Source: CAWCWN01 sp963799245
GTDB taxonomy: Bacteria; Chloroflexota; Ktedonobacteria; Ktedonobacterales; Ktedonobacteraceae
Assembly: GCA_963799245.1 (NCBI GenBank)
Contig: CAWCWN010000003.1
Location: 1,240,001-1,304,000 of the forward strand
Length of the DNA stretch: 64,000 nt
Reading direction: 5' to 3'
The translations under genes and the position numbers were made by a program. Of the stretch, positions 53,699 through 62,108 are shown one piece after another (position 1 is the first letter of the stretch; every line of letters starts with the position of its first letter). The notes beneath the pieces are model-generated. The model was not told the DNA's origin, ran no database searches, and saw nothing but the letters and a program-made list of their open reading frames with translations.

Positions 53699-55101
53699 CG
53701 GAAGAAGGTAGTCCAGCGGCAGCGTCTGCGGGTGCAGATCATCAGCGTTCAAAGAATGTTGTCACCGTTGTCCTGACGGCCGATAATCATCTTGGTTCTA
53801 CGGCCTTTGGACAGCATGCGCGCAAACGCGATGAACGGCAGCAGAGGCTGCGCCGCGCCTTTCAGCAGGCTACAGATTTTGCGGTTGGACAGGGCGTCGA
53901 CCTTTTTATACAGGCGGGCGACCTTTTTGACAGCACGACGCCGCATGAACGCGATCGCAGTTTTGTCGCCGCGCGCCTCGCACAGTTACGCCAGGCGGGC
54001 ATTCGCACGTTTGCCCTTGGTGGCGTTCATGATACTCCTTTTGAGGCTCGCCCCTTGGCGGATGATGACGCGGATGAGGCAAATGGTGCCCAGGCCCCTC
54101 AGGTAAGTTATGCTCGTCTGGGCGCGCTCCACTATTTTGCTCCCCGCCCCAGACGGGTCGAGCTTGAGCCGGTTTTGCTCAAAGTGCGAGGTGTCCACGT
54201 AGGTATCTGTGGCCTTGGGGTGCTGGCAGGGCAGGAGGGTGATCCTCTGGCCGGCGTTCATGTCCCGCTGGATATAGAGAGGGCCAACATCGCGCTCCTC
54301 ATTCTCCATGCGCCCATAGAGGGCCTCGCCGCAGGTTCATCCCTGCTTGAGACACGCGCCCGGGTGAGTCGCGGCAGCATCGAGGAGCAGCCCTATTTTC
54401 GCTACGTACTGGCCGGCTATCATCATCGCTACCATCATCTGCGCCTGGCCCAGCGCGATGTCATCGTTGCCGGTGCGACCCAGCATATCGACTTTAGTAA
54501 CAGAGATAGTAATGACGCGGGTACGGAGGAGGCCGCCGAGGCGAATAAGCCGGGCTTCGTCTTTCTGGGCCTGGCCCCCGAGGGTATCCGCTGGTGTGAG
54601 CATATTCCCGTCGCTGCTCCCGACCTGCAGCAACTGGTGATAGCGACCTCAGAACTCTGGCCCGCAGGTGACGCTGGCTCTGATCGCCGCTCAGCAGCGT
54701 CGGCACCCACTGACACCATCCTTGAACGCCTTCATCCCCTGTGCGATGAGGAGGCGATGGTACAGCTGCGCCTCGTCGGTCAGCTAACTCGCGGCCAGTA
54801 TCACCAGCTGGATCTCAACCGGATTCGCCGCTACGGTGAGGAGCACTGCTTTGCCCTGGCTATCGATGATAGCGATCTTGCTATCTTGTCAGTCGATCAT
54901 TCTGCGCCTGGTGGTGAGAGTGTGACGCTGGAGGGGGAAGGACATGGCCCCGAGAGCGAGCGCCTATCCCCCCGCGATGAACTACTGACTCTCGTGGAAG
55001 AATGGCTGGCAGCTACCAGCGATGAACACGAGCGCAAGGCCTTACAGGCCACCAGAGAAGAGCTTTTAGCAGCTATGGAAGAGATACAGACAAAAAAATG
55101 A
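53695..55101 (+). CDS. SbcD/YhaO-like DNA-repair exonuclease
   Basis: 468 residues. Metallophosphoesterase motifs: TADNHLG (I), GDLFDS (II), GGVHDTP (III, normally GNHD, with Val for Asn), LLILHAPIEG and LAGYHH (later His). The Asn replaced in motif III usually binds metal, so activity may be altered. After residue about 280 comes a capping domain with an acidic Glu-rich tail. It forms a nuclease complex with the SbcC-like ATPase that starts 105 bases downstream, acting on DNA ends or hairpins. The start at 53695 lacks a ribosome binding site but overlaps a leader stop. Confidence 0.86.
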   Translation: MTEEGSPAAASAGADHQRSKNVVTVVLTADNHLGSTAFGQHARKRDERQQRLRRAFQQATDFAVGQGVDLFIQAGDLFDSTTPHERDRSFVAARLAQLRQAGIRTFALGGVHDTPFEARPLADDDADEANGAQAPQVSYARLGALHYFAPRPRRVELEPVLLKVRGVHVGICGLGVLAGQEGDPLAGVHVPLDIERANIALLILHAPIEGLAAGSSLLETRARVSRGSIEEQPYFRYVLAGYHHRYHHLRLAQRDVIVAGATQHIDFSNRDSNDAGTEEAAEANKPGFVFLGLAPEGIRWCEHIPVAAPDLQQLVIATSELWPAGDAGSDRRSAASAPTDTILERLHPLCDEEAMVQLRLVGQLTRGQYHQLDLNRIRRYGEEHCFALAIDDSDLAILSVDHSAPGGESVTLEGEGHGPESERLSPRDELLTLVEEWLAATSDEHERKALQATREELLAAMEEIQTKK

Positions 55102-55205
55102 CAGTGCGCATGCGTGGTTTTCACTGGGATGCCTCCCCCACTGTCTTTCCCGGCAAAAACCACAAGGATATAGACTCAGAAAGCCACGGGTGATCGGAGA
55201 GACCT

Positions 55206-58200
55206 ATGATAATACTGAAACACTTGACCGTTGAACGCTTCAGGCTCTTACGCGAGATTAATGTACACTTTCCTCAGCGTGGCAGTATTCTTATTCAAGG
55301 CCCCAACGAAGCAGGCAAATCCGCCCTGCTCGAAAGTATATATTTTGCCCTTTATGGCACGTCGCTGGCTGCCGATCGCGGCCAGCGCACCCTTGATGAC
55401 CTGATACTTTACGGAGCAGCTCAGGCCTCCGTTACCCTCATACTCTCCATTGGCACCACTGAAGTAAGCATGAGCCGTAGCATAGAACGGGGCAAGGGAC
55501 AGAAAGTCGCGTTGCTGGTGCGCAGGCCCGGAATGCCCGAGGAGGAGCCGATCACAGAGCTGGCCGCAGCCAACGAACGCATCATTGCCGAACTTGGCCA
55601 TATGGATGGCCAGACCCTGCGTAACTCCTACTTGATTGAACAGAAAGGGCTGCATCTCCTCGAAAACCTGCGCGGAGGCGAGCGTGAAGCTGCGATTAGC
55701 AAGCTGCTGGGTCTTGAAGAATTGTTGAGCCTGAGCGGTCGCTTTATATTAACGCCTGAGGATGAACGCATGCTCAGCCAGGCCGGTGAGCGCCTCGAGC
55801 TTGCCGAAATGCAGGCGCGCATCCCCACCTTGAGCCAGCAACTGGATCAGATCGAAGCCGCTCTTGACGCCGTCGCCGTCTGCGAAGACCTGGCGGAGAT
55901 CGACCTGCAGGAGAGAGATATCGTTGAACAAAAACAGGCCCTGAGGCAGATCGCGACCGGGCGCGCTAAACTTAGAGCTCGCCAGCACCGCATAGAGCAG
56001 CTGCGTAAGGCTGACACTATCCTGGCTGAGATAATTGCCGCATACGAGTCAATCGCCGAAGCGCGCCGTGAAATACCCGAGCTCGACCAGCAGATCGCCG
56101 AGTTAGACCATCGTGAGCGTGAGGAGCTTCCAGCTCTCGAAAAGCGTGTCAGCGAACTTGTGGATCTTATCCGTTCATTTGGTACCCTGGAGCGCATGTC
56201 GAATGACCTGCTCACCTCCGTGAGCACCGTCAAAGAGCTGGAGCAGCAGAACAGGCTAGAGCAGAAGCGGCAGCGTGAAATCGACGGCCTCGACGTGCAG
56301 ATCACAACGGCGCGTCAACAGGTCGAGCAGGCGCGCCAGTCTTTTCACGAGCTGGAGGAACGCAGGCGCTCCGCTCGGCCTCAATTAGAGGCCCGCTTAC
56401 AACGCCTGCGTGGTTTCAGCGATCGCCTTGCCGCCCTCCAACGCTCCGAAGAAGAATATGTCCTGCGTTCCGGGCAGCACAGCCTGGCTGAGGAGAATAA
56501 TGCCCAGCTCGAACAGACCGCGCGCGCAGTGCAGTCCGCCGAAGAGCAGCTGGCCCGGGCTGAAGCAGAGGCCGGGCAGGCTCAACAGCAGACCTCGGCT
56601 CTGGAGAAGCGCTGGAACCAGTTAAATGTGGGCGCTAAACTTGAAGAGTGGCAGCGTGTAAAAGTCCTGTCTCAGAATATCACCCAGACCGAGCAGCACT
56701 TCCTGGCGAGCCATCAAGGGCAGGCGCGCTTGAGAAATGCCAGAGAGGATGCGAACAGGGCAGCCACCAAGTGGATGTTTATTACGCTTGTCTGTGCCGT
56801 GGCGGCTAGTGCCTTCCTCATAGTCGCCGTCTTCGCCTTTTTCAGGGCGAACTCCGAGCTGCTCGGGGCCGCGTTGGTAGTGTTTGCCCTGGCCGCACTG
56901 TTTGGCGCAGTGTATTTTTTTCAAAGCTACAGGCTCGCGCGCGCTCAACTACAGAGCCTCGGCCGGCAAGAGCAGAAGGCAATTAACCAGGTTGGCCAGG
57001 CTGCGGCCGCTCGCGCGAAGGCCAGACGCAGCGGCGGTAACCAGGATGCCCTTGTCAAACTTGAACAGGAAATTCGCGCGCTGGACGCAAATGTTCCTCG
57101 CTCAAGTGAAGAAGCGCGCTACTTTGTGCAGCAATTTCAGCAGAGCGCTGAAAGCCTGGCCGACCTACAGCAAAAACTGAACGAACAACGCAATGCTAGC
57201 AGGGCCGCCGATGACGCTGTCAAGGCCAGAACGGAGACGTTAACGGCTCTGCGCAACGAACGCGCACGCCTGCAGGAGCTGGGCAAAAAAGAACATTGGG
57301 ATGACCTTGAGTCCTACCTGCGCGCCCAGCGCATTGCGATTCAGGATAAACAGCATGAGATAGCGGCTCTCGCCGGGCAAGAAGGCTTACCAATTCCCAG
57401 CGTTGATGCTCCTGCAGGCAGAGTGGCGCCCATGCCCAAAGCAGACCTGACGCATGCCCTGAAAGATGCCATCAAGGCCAGCGAGGAGGAAATTGGCTCT
57501 CTGGATACCCATCTCAATAGCTTGCCCGAACTGGCGGCACAGGTCAAACTGTACCAGGATGCCCTCGACCTGCTGCTGGTGCGTAAGCAATCCCTGCTCG
57601 AACGGATGGAGCCACTGCGCGCCCAGGACCTGGCCCAGGAGATCGCGCGCACGCGTGAACAGCAGCAGGCCCTGCGTTCCGCATTGCAAAATGTACAGGA
57701 TTCGCTGCGCCAGCGCGTCAAGCCGCTGGGCGTCGCCTTTGGCCAGGCCGCTATCAGCAATGCCGAGGCCGCGACCCGTAAGCAACTCGAGGGTCTGCAT
57801 TTCACTCTTGGCATGCGCGTCGAACTGCAGAGCCGCCGCGACAACTACGCCGCTGTTTTGAAAGAGCAGCAGGACTCACTGGCGGATCACTACAACCAGC
57901 TTGCCAAGTTCAGCGGCTCCCTGGGCAGCTGGATCGTTCCACTTAATCCCTTTGCCGAGGCGCTGACCGCTCTGCGAGCGCGCTGCCAGCAAGAGATCGG
58001 CGACGCCGCAGAGGAGAGCATCCTGCAGGAGCTGGAAAAATTGCGCGTCCAGGAAAGCGCCTCCAACGCAAAAATCGAGCTATGCCGCCAGGATATAGCG
58101 GATGCCAAGGAGCGCATCGCCGCCATGCTGGCGCAGCACAATCGCCCCCCGGCCGGGACCTATACTCTTGCGGATATCACCACAATCTGGCCCTTACTTG

Positions 58201-59030
58201 GCACATATACTTCCCAGGACCGCGAACATCTCGAGGAGGAGCGCGCAACAGCTGAGCAGGCCCTGCACGAACTGGAACAACAAGAAATGCAGCTCAGTGA
58301 GAAATTGCAAACCGGGTCCAACAAACTCGATCTGGAGCAGGCGCGTCAACGCATGCAACAGCAAGAGCGCAGCTACGAGACCAAAAAGCGCGGCGGCGCC
58401 CTGCTGCAGGCTGTCAACGAGCGCTTGCAGCAAAAGATGCTGCCTCGAACCGAATACTTTATGCAGCAGATCCTGCCTCTCCTTACCAGCGGCCGCTATC
58501 ACGAAGTGCATTTCAGGACGGAGAGCGAAGAGGGTGCCTTTAGCGGCGGACCTTTCCAGCTGCAGATCTGGGACACTTCAGCGGGCGAATATGTCTCCAC
58601 CTCGGCTCTCTCCGGAGGTGCTGCTGACCAGATCTCGCTGGCCTTACGCCTGGCTTTTGCCATAGCTACACTGCCTCGCGACCTGGCTGCCGCCCCCGGC
58701 TTTGTTCTCCTGGATGAGCCGCTGAGCTCGTTCGACCGCGGCCGTGCACAGGCCCTTGTCGATGTCATCACCGGTGAAAGCCTGGGCCAGCACTTTGAGC
58801 AGGTCCTGCTGATCTCACACAGCGCTGCCTTCGACCCTGCCATGTTCCCCTATCATATCTACCTGGAGGGCGGTGCTGTTGTAGAAAGCAACCTGCCCGT
58901 CGTCCCAAACTTCCAGTCCCTGGCGGCCGCCAGCGACAAGGACGCCAGCAATGGCAGTGGTAAGCTCACCCAGGACGACGTGGACACAACGGCTGCTCCT
59001 TTATCCGCCTCGCTCGCGAGTGAGAGCTAG
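55206..59030 (+). CDS. SbcC/YhaN-like SMC-type ATPase with two membrane helices
   Basis: 1274 residues. Walker A GPNEAGKS at residues 32-39, ABC signature LSGGAADQISLALRLA near 1135 and Walker B FVLLDEPLSSFD near 1165 make one ATPase head, with long coiled coils between. In the middle (about 521-545 and 551-573) two hydrophobic helices, KWMFITLVCAVAASAFLIVAV and ALVVFALAALFGAVYFF, sit where Rad50/SbcC has a zinc-hook; no CxxC is seen. This architecture resembles B. subtilis YhaN, so the complex probably sits at the membrane. GGAGAG precedes ATG 55206. The SbcD-like gene is upstream. Confidence 0.93.
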   Translation: MIILKHLTVERFRLLREINVHFPQRGSILIQGPNEAGKSALLESIYFALYGTSLAADRGQRTLDDLILYGAAQASVTLILSIGTTEVSMSRSIERGKGQKVALLVRRPGMPEEEPITELAAANERIIAELGHMDGQTLRNSYLIEQKGLHLLENLRGGEREAAISKLLGLEELLSLSGRFILTPEDERMLSQAGERLELAEMQARIPTLSQQLDQIEAALDAVAVCEDLAEIDLQERDIVEQKQALRQIATGRAKLRARQHRIEQLRKADTILAEIIAAYESIAEARREIPELDQQIAELDHREREELPALEKRVSELVDLIRSFGTLERMSNDLLTSVSTVKELEQQNRLEQKRQREIDGLDVQITTARQQVEQARQSFHELEERRRSARPQLEARLQRLRGFSDRLAALQRSEEEYVLRSGQHSLAEENNAQLEQTARAVQSAEEQLARAEAEAGQAQQQTSALEKRWNQLNVGAKLEEWQRVKVLSQNITQTEQHFLASHQGQARLRNAREDANRAATKWMFITLVCAVAASAFLIVAVFAFFRANSELLGAALVVFALAALFGAVYFFQSYRLARAQLQSLGRQEQKAINQVGQAAAARAKARRSGGNQDALVKLEQEIRALDANVPRSSEEARYFVQQFQQSAESLADLQQKLNEQRNASRAADDAVKARTETLTALRNERARLQELGKKEHWDDLESYLRAQRIAIQDKQHEIAALAGQEGLPIPSVDAPAGRVAPMPKADLTHALKDAIKASEEEIGSLDTHLNSLPELAAQVKLYQDALDLLLVRKQSLLERMEPLRAQDLAQEIARTREQQQALRSALQNVQDSLRQRVKPLGVAFGQAAISNAEAATRKQLEGLHFTLGMRVELQSRRDNYAAVLKEQQDSLADHYNQLAKFSGSLGSWIVPLNPFAEALTALRARCQQEIGDAAEESILQELEKLRVQESASNAKIELCRQDIADAKERIAAMLAQHNRPPAGTYTLADITTIWPLLGTYTSQDREHLEEERATAEQALHELEQQEMQLSEKLQTGSNKLDLEQARQRMQQQERSYETKKRGGALLQAVNERLQQKMLPRTEYFMQQILPLLTSGRYHEVHFRTESEEGAFSGGPFQLQIWDTSAGEYVSTSALSGGAADQISLALRLAFAIATLPRDLAAAPGFVLLDEPLSSFDRGRAQALVDVITGESLGQHFEQVLLISHSAAFDPAMFPYHIYLEGGAVVESNLPVVPNFQSLAAASDKDASNGSGKLTQDDVDTTAAPLSASLASES

Positions 59031-59069
59031 AGCTCTTTCACCCCCATGACAACGTAACGGAGAGAGAAA

Positions 59070-59117
59070 AGCGGCAGCCGCCTCACACACACGCGTGTGC
59101 GTGAGGCGGCTGCCGCT
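59070..59117. terminator. Long stem-loop between convergent SbcC-like gene and sod
   Basis: A 24-base stem with one mismatch centred on ACGCGT (59093), AGCGGCAGCCGCC pairing with GGCGGCTGCCGCT. On the minus strand it is followed by TTTTCTCTC, so it probably ends the sod transcript and may also serve the other gene. Confidence 0.75.
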
Positions 59118-59137
59118 GCATCTGGTGTAGTGACGGG

Positions 59138-59758
59138 TTAGCGGCCGCTGCGGCCCTGGGCATAGCGTCGGCTGATTTCGTCCCAGTTGACGACATTCCA
59201 CCAGGCATTAAGGTAATCCGGGCGGCGATTCTGGTACTTGAGATAGTAGGCATGTTCCCAGACATCATTGCCCATCACCGGATAGAGACCCTCCATAAAC
59301 GGGCTGTCCTGGTTGGCTGAGGAGGTTACCTGTAGCTTGCCGCTCCTGTCGAGGACCAGCCAGGCCCAGCCGGAGCCAAAGCGCTTGACGCCCGCGTCGT
59401 TGAATGCCGTTTTGAAGGCATCGAACGAACCAAAGACCTGTTGAATGGCGCTCGCCAGCTCACCGCTGGGCGCGCCGCCACCATTTGGCTTCATGATCTG
59501 CCAGAACATCGTATGGTTGACGTGGCCACCACCATTGTTGCGTACAGCTGTGCGGATGCTCTCCGGTATTTCATTGATGTGGCGCACAACTTCCTCAACC
59601 GGCAGAGACCCAAATTCGCTGTTGTTCTGCAAAGCAGCGTTCAAATTATTGACGTAGGTAGCATGATGCTTGTCATGATGCAGTTGCATCGTCTGCGTGT
59701 CGATGTATGGCTCTAATGCAGAGTAGTCATACGGCAGAGGTGGTAGTTCAAATGCCAT
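59138..59758 (-). CDS. sodA: Superoxide dismutase (Mn/Fe type)
   Basis: 206 residues. Metal ligands His27 (LHHDKHH), the His of GGGHVNHTMFW, and Asp/His in DVWEHAYY are all present. GSGWAWLVL and the SSANQDSP segment, with Gln in the position used by manganese enzymes, point to the Mn form. It removes superoxide in the cytoplasm. It starts at ATG 59758 and is a single-gene unit; the region upstream to about 59.99 kb contains no supported gene. Confidence 0.94.
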   Translation of the reverse strand: MAFELPPLPYDYSALEPYIDTQTMQLHHDKHHATYVNNLNAALQNNSEFGSLPVEEVVRHINEIPESIRTAVRNNGGGHVNHTMFWQIMKPNGGGAPSGELASAIQQVFGSFDAFKTAFNDAGVKRFGSGWAWLVLDRSGKLQVTSSANQDSPFMEGLYPVMGNDVWEHAYYLKYQNRRPDYLNAWWNVVNWDEISRRYAQGRSGR

Positions 59759-59988
59759 AAAGTATCTCCCTTACATGAAAATACAGGCGAGAGGTACACA
59801 CCCCTCACATGTGGATATGTATGCCAGTTCGTCTTGCACGCGCCTGGGTACATCCAGTACTCATTCTATCCGAAACATACAGCAAACTGCAAGTTCAACA
59901 AGAGTCTATTGCGTCATATCCCTCTTTTGTCGTGCAGCAGGTGATCTCGGAAGGCGGCGGGCTGGATCTTCTCTGTGTCATGCCTAGC

Positions 59989-60337
59989 GATACAAGAAAT
60001 ATCCCATGAGTCCCGCCAGGCCTAAAATAAGCAGGATATTGACTTTACGGCTCAAGGCTAGCCCGAAGGCCGCTGCGGCTATCAACAGCCCTTTCCAGTC
60101 TACTCCAAAACGCACGTACTTCCGCGACAAAGGTACGCCACATCCCAAGCTCGTAGAATTGTCCAGACAACGGTGAGCAGGAGGCCGAGGCGCGAAGAAG
60201 AGCGCGCCCAGGAAAATGGCCGCCAGGACAACAACGATGACCGGTAGCAGCAGGAAGATAACGGCAAGCGCGCAGGCAAACGTGATAACGGCGCTTCCCA
60301 GCAGGTAGAGGATCCCCTCTTTAGCTACATGGCGATT
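59989..60337 (-). pseudogene. Remnant of a membrane transporter (possibly chromate transporter ChrA)
   Basis: A start-less minus-strand frame of 116 codons, ending at TAG 59989. Two strongly hydrophobic segments (ITFACALAVIFLLLPVIVVV and VNILLILGLAGLMGYFLY) are joined by a polar stretch that in another frame reads GLLLTVVWTILRAW, suggesting one or more frameshifts. The pattern resembles the C-terminal part of ChrA. It lies directly after citrate synthase and has lost its front part. The family assignment is tentative. Confidence 0.4.
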
Positions 60338-60346
60338 TCATGCGCA

Positions 60347-61519
60347 TTAACGCTCGTTGAGAGGCACAAAACGCTCTGCGAGCGGTCCTGTGTAGTCGGA
60401 CTCGGGGCGGATCAGGCGGTTGTTGCTTACCTGCTCCAGGATATGAGCGGTCCAACCCGCTACACGGCTGGCAGCGAAAGTCGGCGTAAACAGATCACCC
60501 GGCAGGCCAACCGCGGCCAGCAGGACCGCGGAATAAAATTCTACGTTGGTATAGAGGCGACGACCGGGCTTTTGCTCCTCAAGCAGCTCCAGGGCCAGTT
60601 CTTCAACACGGCGCGCCAGCACGAATTCCTGCGGATTGGCAAGCCGCGCCAGGTCGCGCAATTCATCCGCGCGCGGGTCTTCCGCCTTGTAAACACGGTG
60701 CCCAAAGCCCATTAAACGCTTCCCCCCGCTCATGGCGCCCCGCAACCAGGGCTCGGCATTGTCCGTCGTACCGATCGCCTGGAGCATCTCCAGCACCTCG
60801 GAAGGCGCACCACCGTGTAGCGGCCCCTTGAGAGCGCCGATGGCCGCCACCACGGCTGAGACGATATCCGCTTCGGTACTCGCCACAACACGCGCCGTAA
60901 AGGTCGAGGCATTCATCCCATGGTCCGCCAGCAGCACCAGGTAGGCGTCCAGAGCCTGCACATGCTGTTCTTCTGGCAGCTTGCCAGTCAGTAAGTAGAG
61001 GTAGTTCGCCGCATGGCCCAGCTCTGCTCGCGGCTGCAATATTTCCAGGCCCAGGCGCATTCTGTGGAAGGTGGCCAGGAAAAGCGGGAAACGCGCCGTC
61101 AGGGAGATGGCCTGCTCTATCGTTGGTTTGCCCTTGATCGCTATAGTCCCCCAGGCGGATGCAGCCGTGCGCAGTGCATCCATCGGCTCAGCAGTCCGCG
61201 GCAAATTCCTCAGCACCGCCGTCACTTCACCCGGCAGGAGACGTTCGGCCGCTAATTTCTGCTTTAGCTGCGTCAGCTCGCCAGCGTTCGGCAAATGACC
61301 AAACCAGAGCAGGTGCGCGACCTCCTCAAACGAAGTCGTGCGCGCCAGGTCATGAATATTGTAGCCGCGGTAAATCAACCTGCCGGCCGTACCTTCAACT
61401 TTGCTCAGGGCGGTGGTTGCCGCCACGATACCTTCCAGGCCCCCCTTATTGGCCTTAATGGTGTTGTCGGCGATCTCTTTATGCGCATCAGCGCTGGAAC
61501 CCGGCATCTTTGTCGACAT
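60347..61519 (-). CDS. Citrate synthase (prokaryotic type II-like)
   Basis: 390 residues. It condenses oxaloacetate and acetyl-CoA, or possibly propionyl-CoA as methylcitrate synthase. Active-site regions: LLADHGMNASTFTARVVAST with the first His, LKGPLHGGA with the second His, GFGHRVYK, and TNVEFYSA, in which Glu327 replaces the catalytic Asp of NVDFYSG. The rest, such as LFTPTFAASRVAGWTAHILEQ, is conserved. A promoter lies at 61571-61599 and four TTGAT boxes upstream at 61606-61640. It is divergent from a small HTH gene whose domain is fused to citrate synthase in other bacteria. Confidence 0.94.
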   Translation of the reverse strand: MSTKMPGSSADAHKEIADNTIKANKGGLEGIVAATTALSKVEGTAGRLIYRGYNIHDLARTTSFEEVAHLLWFGHLPNAGELTQLKQKLAAERLLPGEVTAVLRNLPRTAEPMDALRTAASAWGTIAIKGKPTIEQAISLTARFPLFLATFHRMRLGLEILQPRAELGHAANYLYLLTGKLPEEQHVQALDAYLVLLADHGMNASTFTARVVASTEADIVSAVVAAIGALKGPLHGGAPSEVLEMLQAIGTTDNAEPWLRGAMSGGKRLMGFGHRVYKAEDPRADELRDLARLANPQEFVLARRVEELALELLEEQKPGRRLYTNVEFYSAVLLAAVGLPGDLFTPTFAASRVAGWTAHILEQVSNNRLIRPESDYTGPLAERFVPLNER

Positions 61520-61570
61520 TCTAACATGCTCCTTTGCTTTATTAAGATAGACGAGACTGCCTTTACCTCA

Positions 61571-61599
61571 GTTGTAACATCAAATTTCAGCAAAGTCAA
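61571..61599 (-). promoter_or_regulatory. Promoter of citrate synthase
   Basis: Minus-strand TTGACT and TACAAC with a 17-base spacer and a TGT before the -10. About 52 bases before the ATG at 61519. The TTGAT array lies just upstream of its -35. Confidence 0.6.
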
Positions 61600-61605
61600 T
61601 GTTTT

Positions 61606-61640
61606 TTGATATTACTTGATATTACTTGATTTGTATTGAT
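61606..61640. promoter_or_regulatory. Four TTGAT boxes at 10-base spacing (candidate operator)
   Basis: TTGAT ends each of four successive decamers (boxes at 61606, 61616, 61626 and 61636); the middle two decamers, ATTACTTGAT, are identical. The array is 6 bases upstream of the citrate synthase -35 and on the other side is about 90 bases from the HTH gene's -35, so all boxes face the same side of the helix. Confidence 0.55.
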
Positions 61641-61732
61641 CTGGTTTTACCGCTCGCGTCGCCGCAGCCAGTCCCTTTGAACCCCGCTTTGGGCGGCTTG
61701 CAAAAGGCTCGGGGGTAATAATACCTTAATGA

Positions 61733-61761
61733 TTGACAAAAGAGGCAATGCCTTCTATCAT
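61733..61761 (+). promoter_or_regulatory. Promoter of the small HTH gene
   Basis: TTGACA and TATCAT with a 17-base spacer, close to the sigma-70 consensus. The transcript would begin near 61768, giving a 44-base leader with GAGGAGG before ATG 61812. Confidence 0.7.
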
Positions 61762-61811
61762 TGGAGCAATGAGTGCGCAACTGGCACTCTTCGTGAGGAG
61801 GAGGTTTGACA

Positions 61812-62090
61812 ATGCTAGAGTTAAATGGCGAAACGTACCTGGATGGCGATGAAGCCTGCCGCCTGCTGGGCGTCAAAGTCTCGACGCTGTACACCTATGT
61901 CAGCCGGGGCATCCTCAAAAGCTACAAACAGGGTATCAAGCGACAACGCCTCTACAAGCGCGAGGAGCTTGAGGCCTTGCTGCGCTTACGTCCGAGTAGC
62001 GAGCCGTCGCCTCCAGCCAGCCTTACAAGCAGCCCCGGCAAGGATTGGCCTGAAATACCTCACGCCGAGGACTGGGTCCCAAATGTTTAG
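61812..62090 (+). CDS. Small excisionase/MerR-like HTH protein
   Basis: 92 residues from ATG 61812 with GAGGAGG 8 bases upstream. The domain (residues about 9-62) reads YLDGDEACRLLGVKVSTLYTYVSRG then QRLYKREELEALLRLR, a winged helix of the HTH_17 type. The STLYTYVSRG segment matches the N-terminal DNA-binding domain that in some bacteria is fused to citrate synthase. A Pro/Ser-rich tail of 30 residues follows. It is divergent from citrate synthase and is likely its regulator, with the TTGAT array as a candidate site. Confidence 0.8.
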   Translation: MLELNGETYLDGDEACRLLGVKVSTLYTYVSRGILKSYKQGIKRQRLYKREELEALLRLRPSSEPSPPASLTSSPGKDWPEIPHAEDWVPNV

Positions 62091-62108
62091 CTGCGCCACG
62101 CTCGTTGT

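Noticed and set aside
59811..59819. DnaA box
   Set aside because: TGTGGATAT is one mismatch from the consensus but isolated, with no cluster and no AT-rich unwinding element.
59809..60009. 66-residue plus-strand frame upstream of sod
   Set aside because: Composition is acceptable but there is no ribosome binding site or recognisable domain, and it overlaps the likely sod promoter region.
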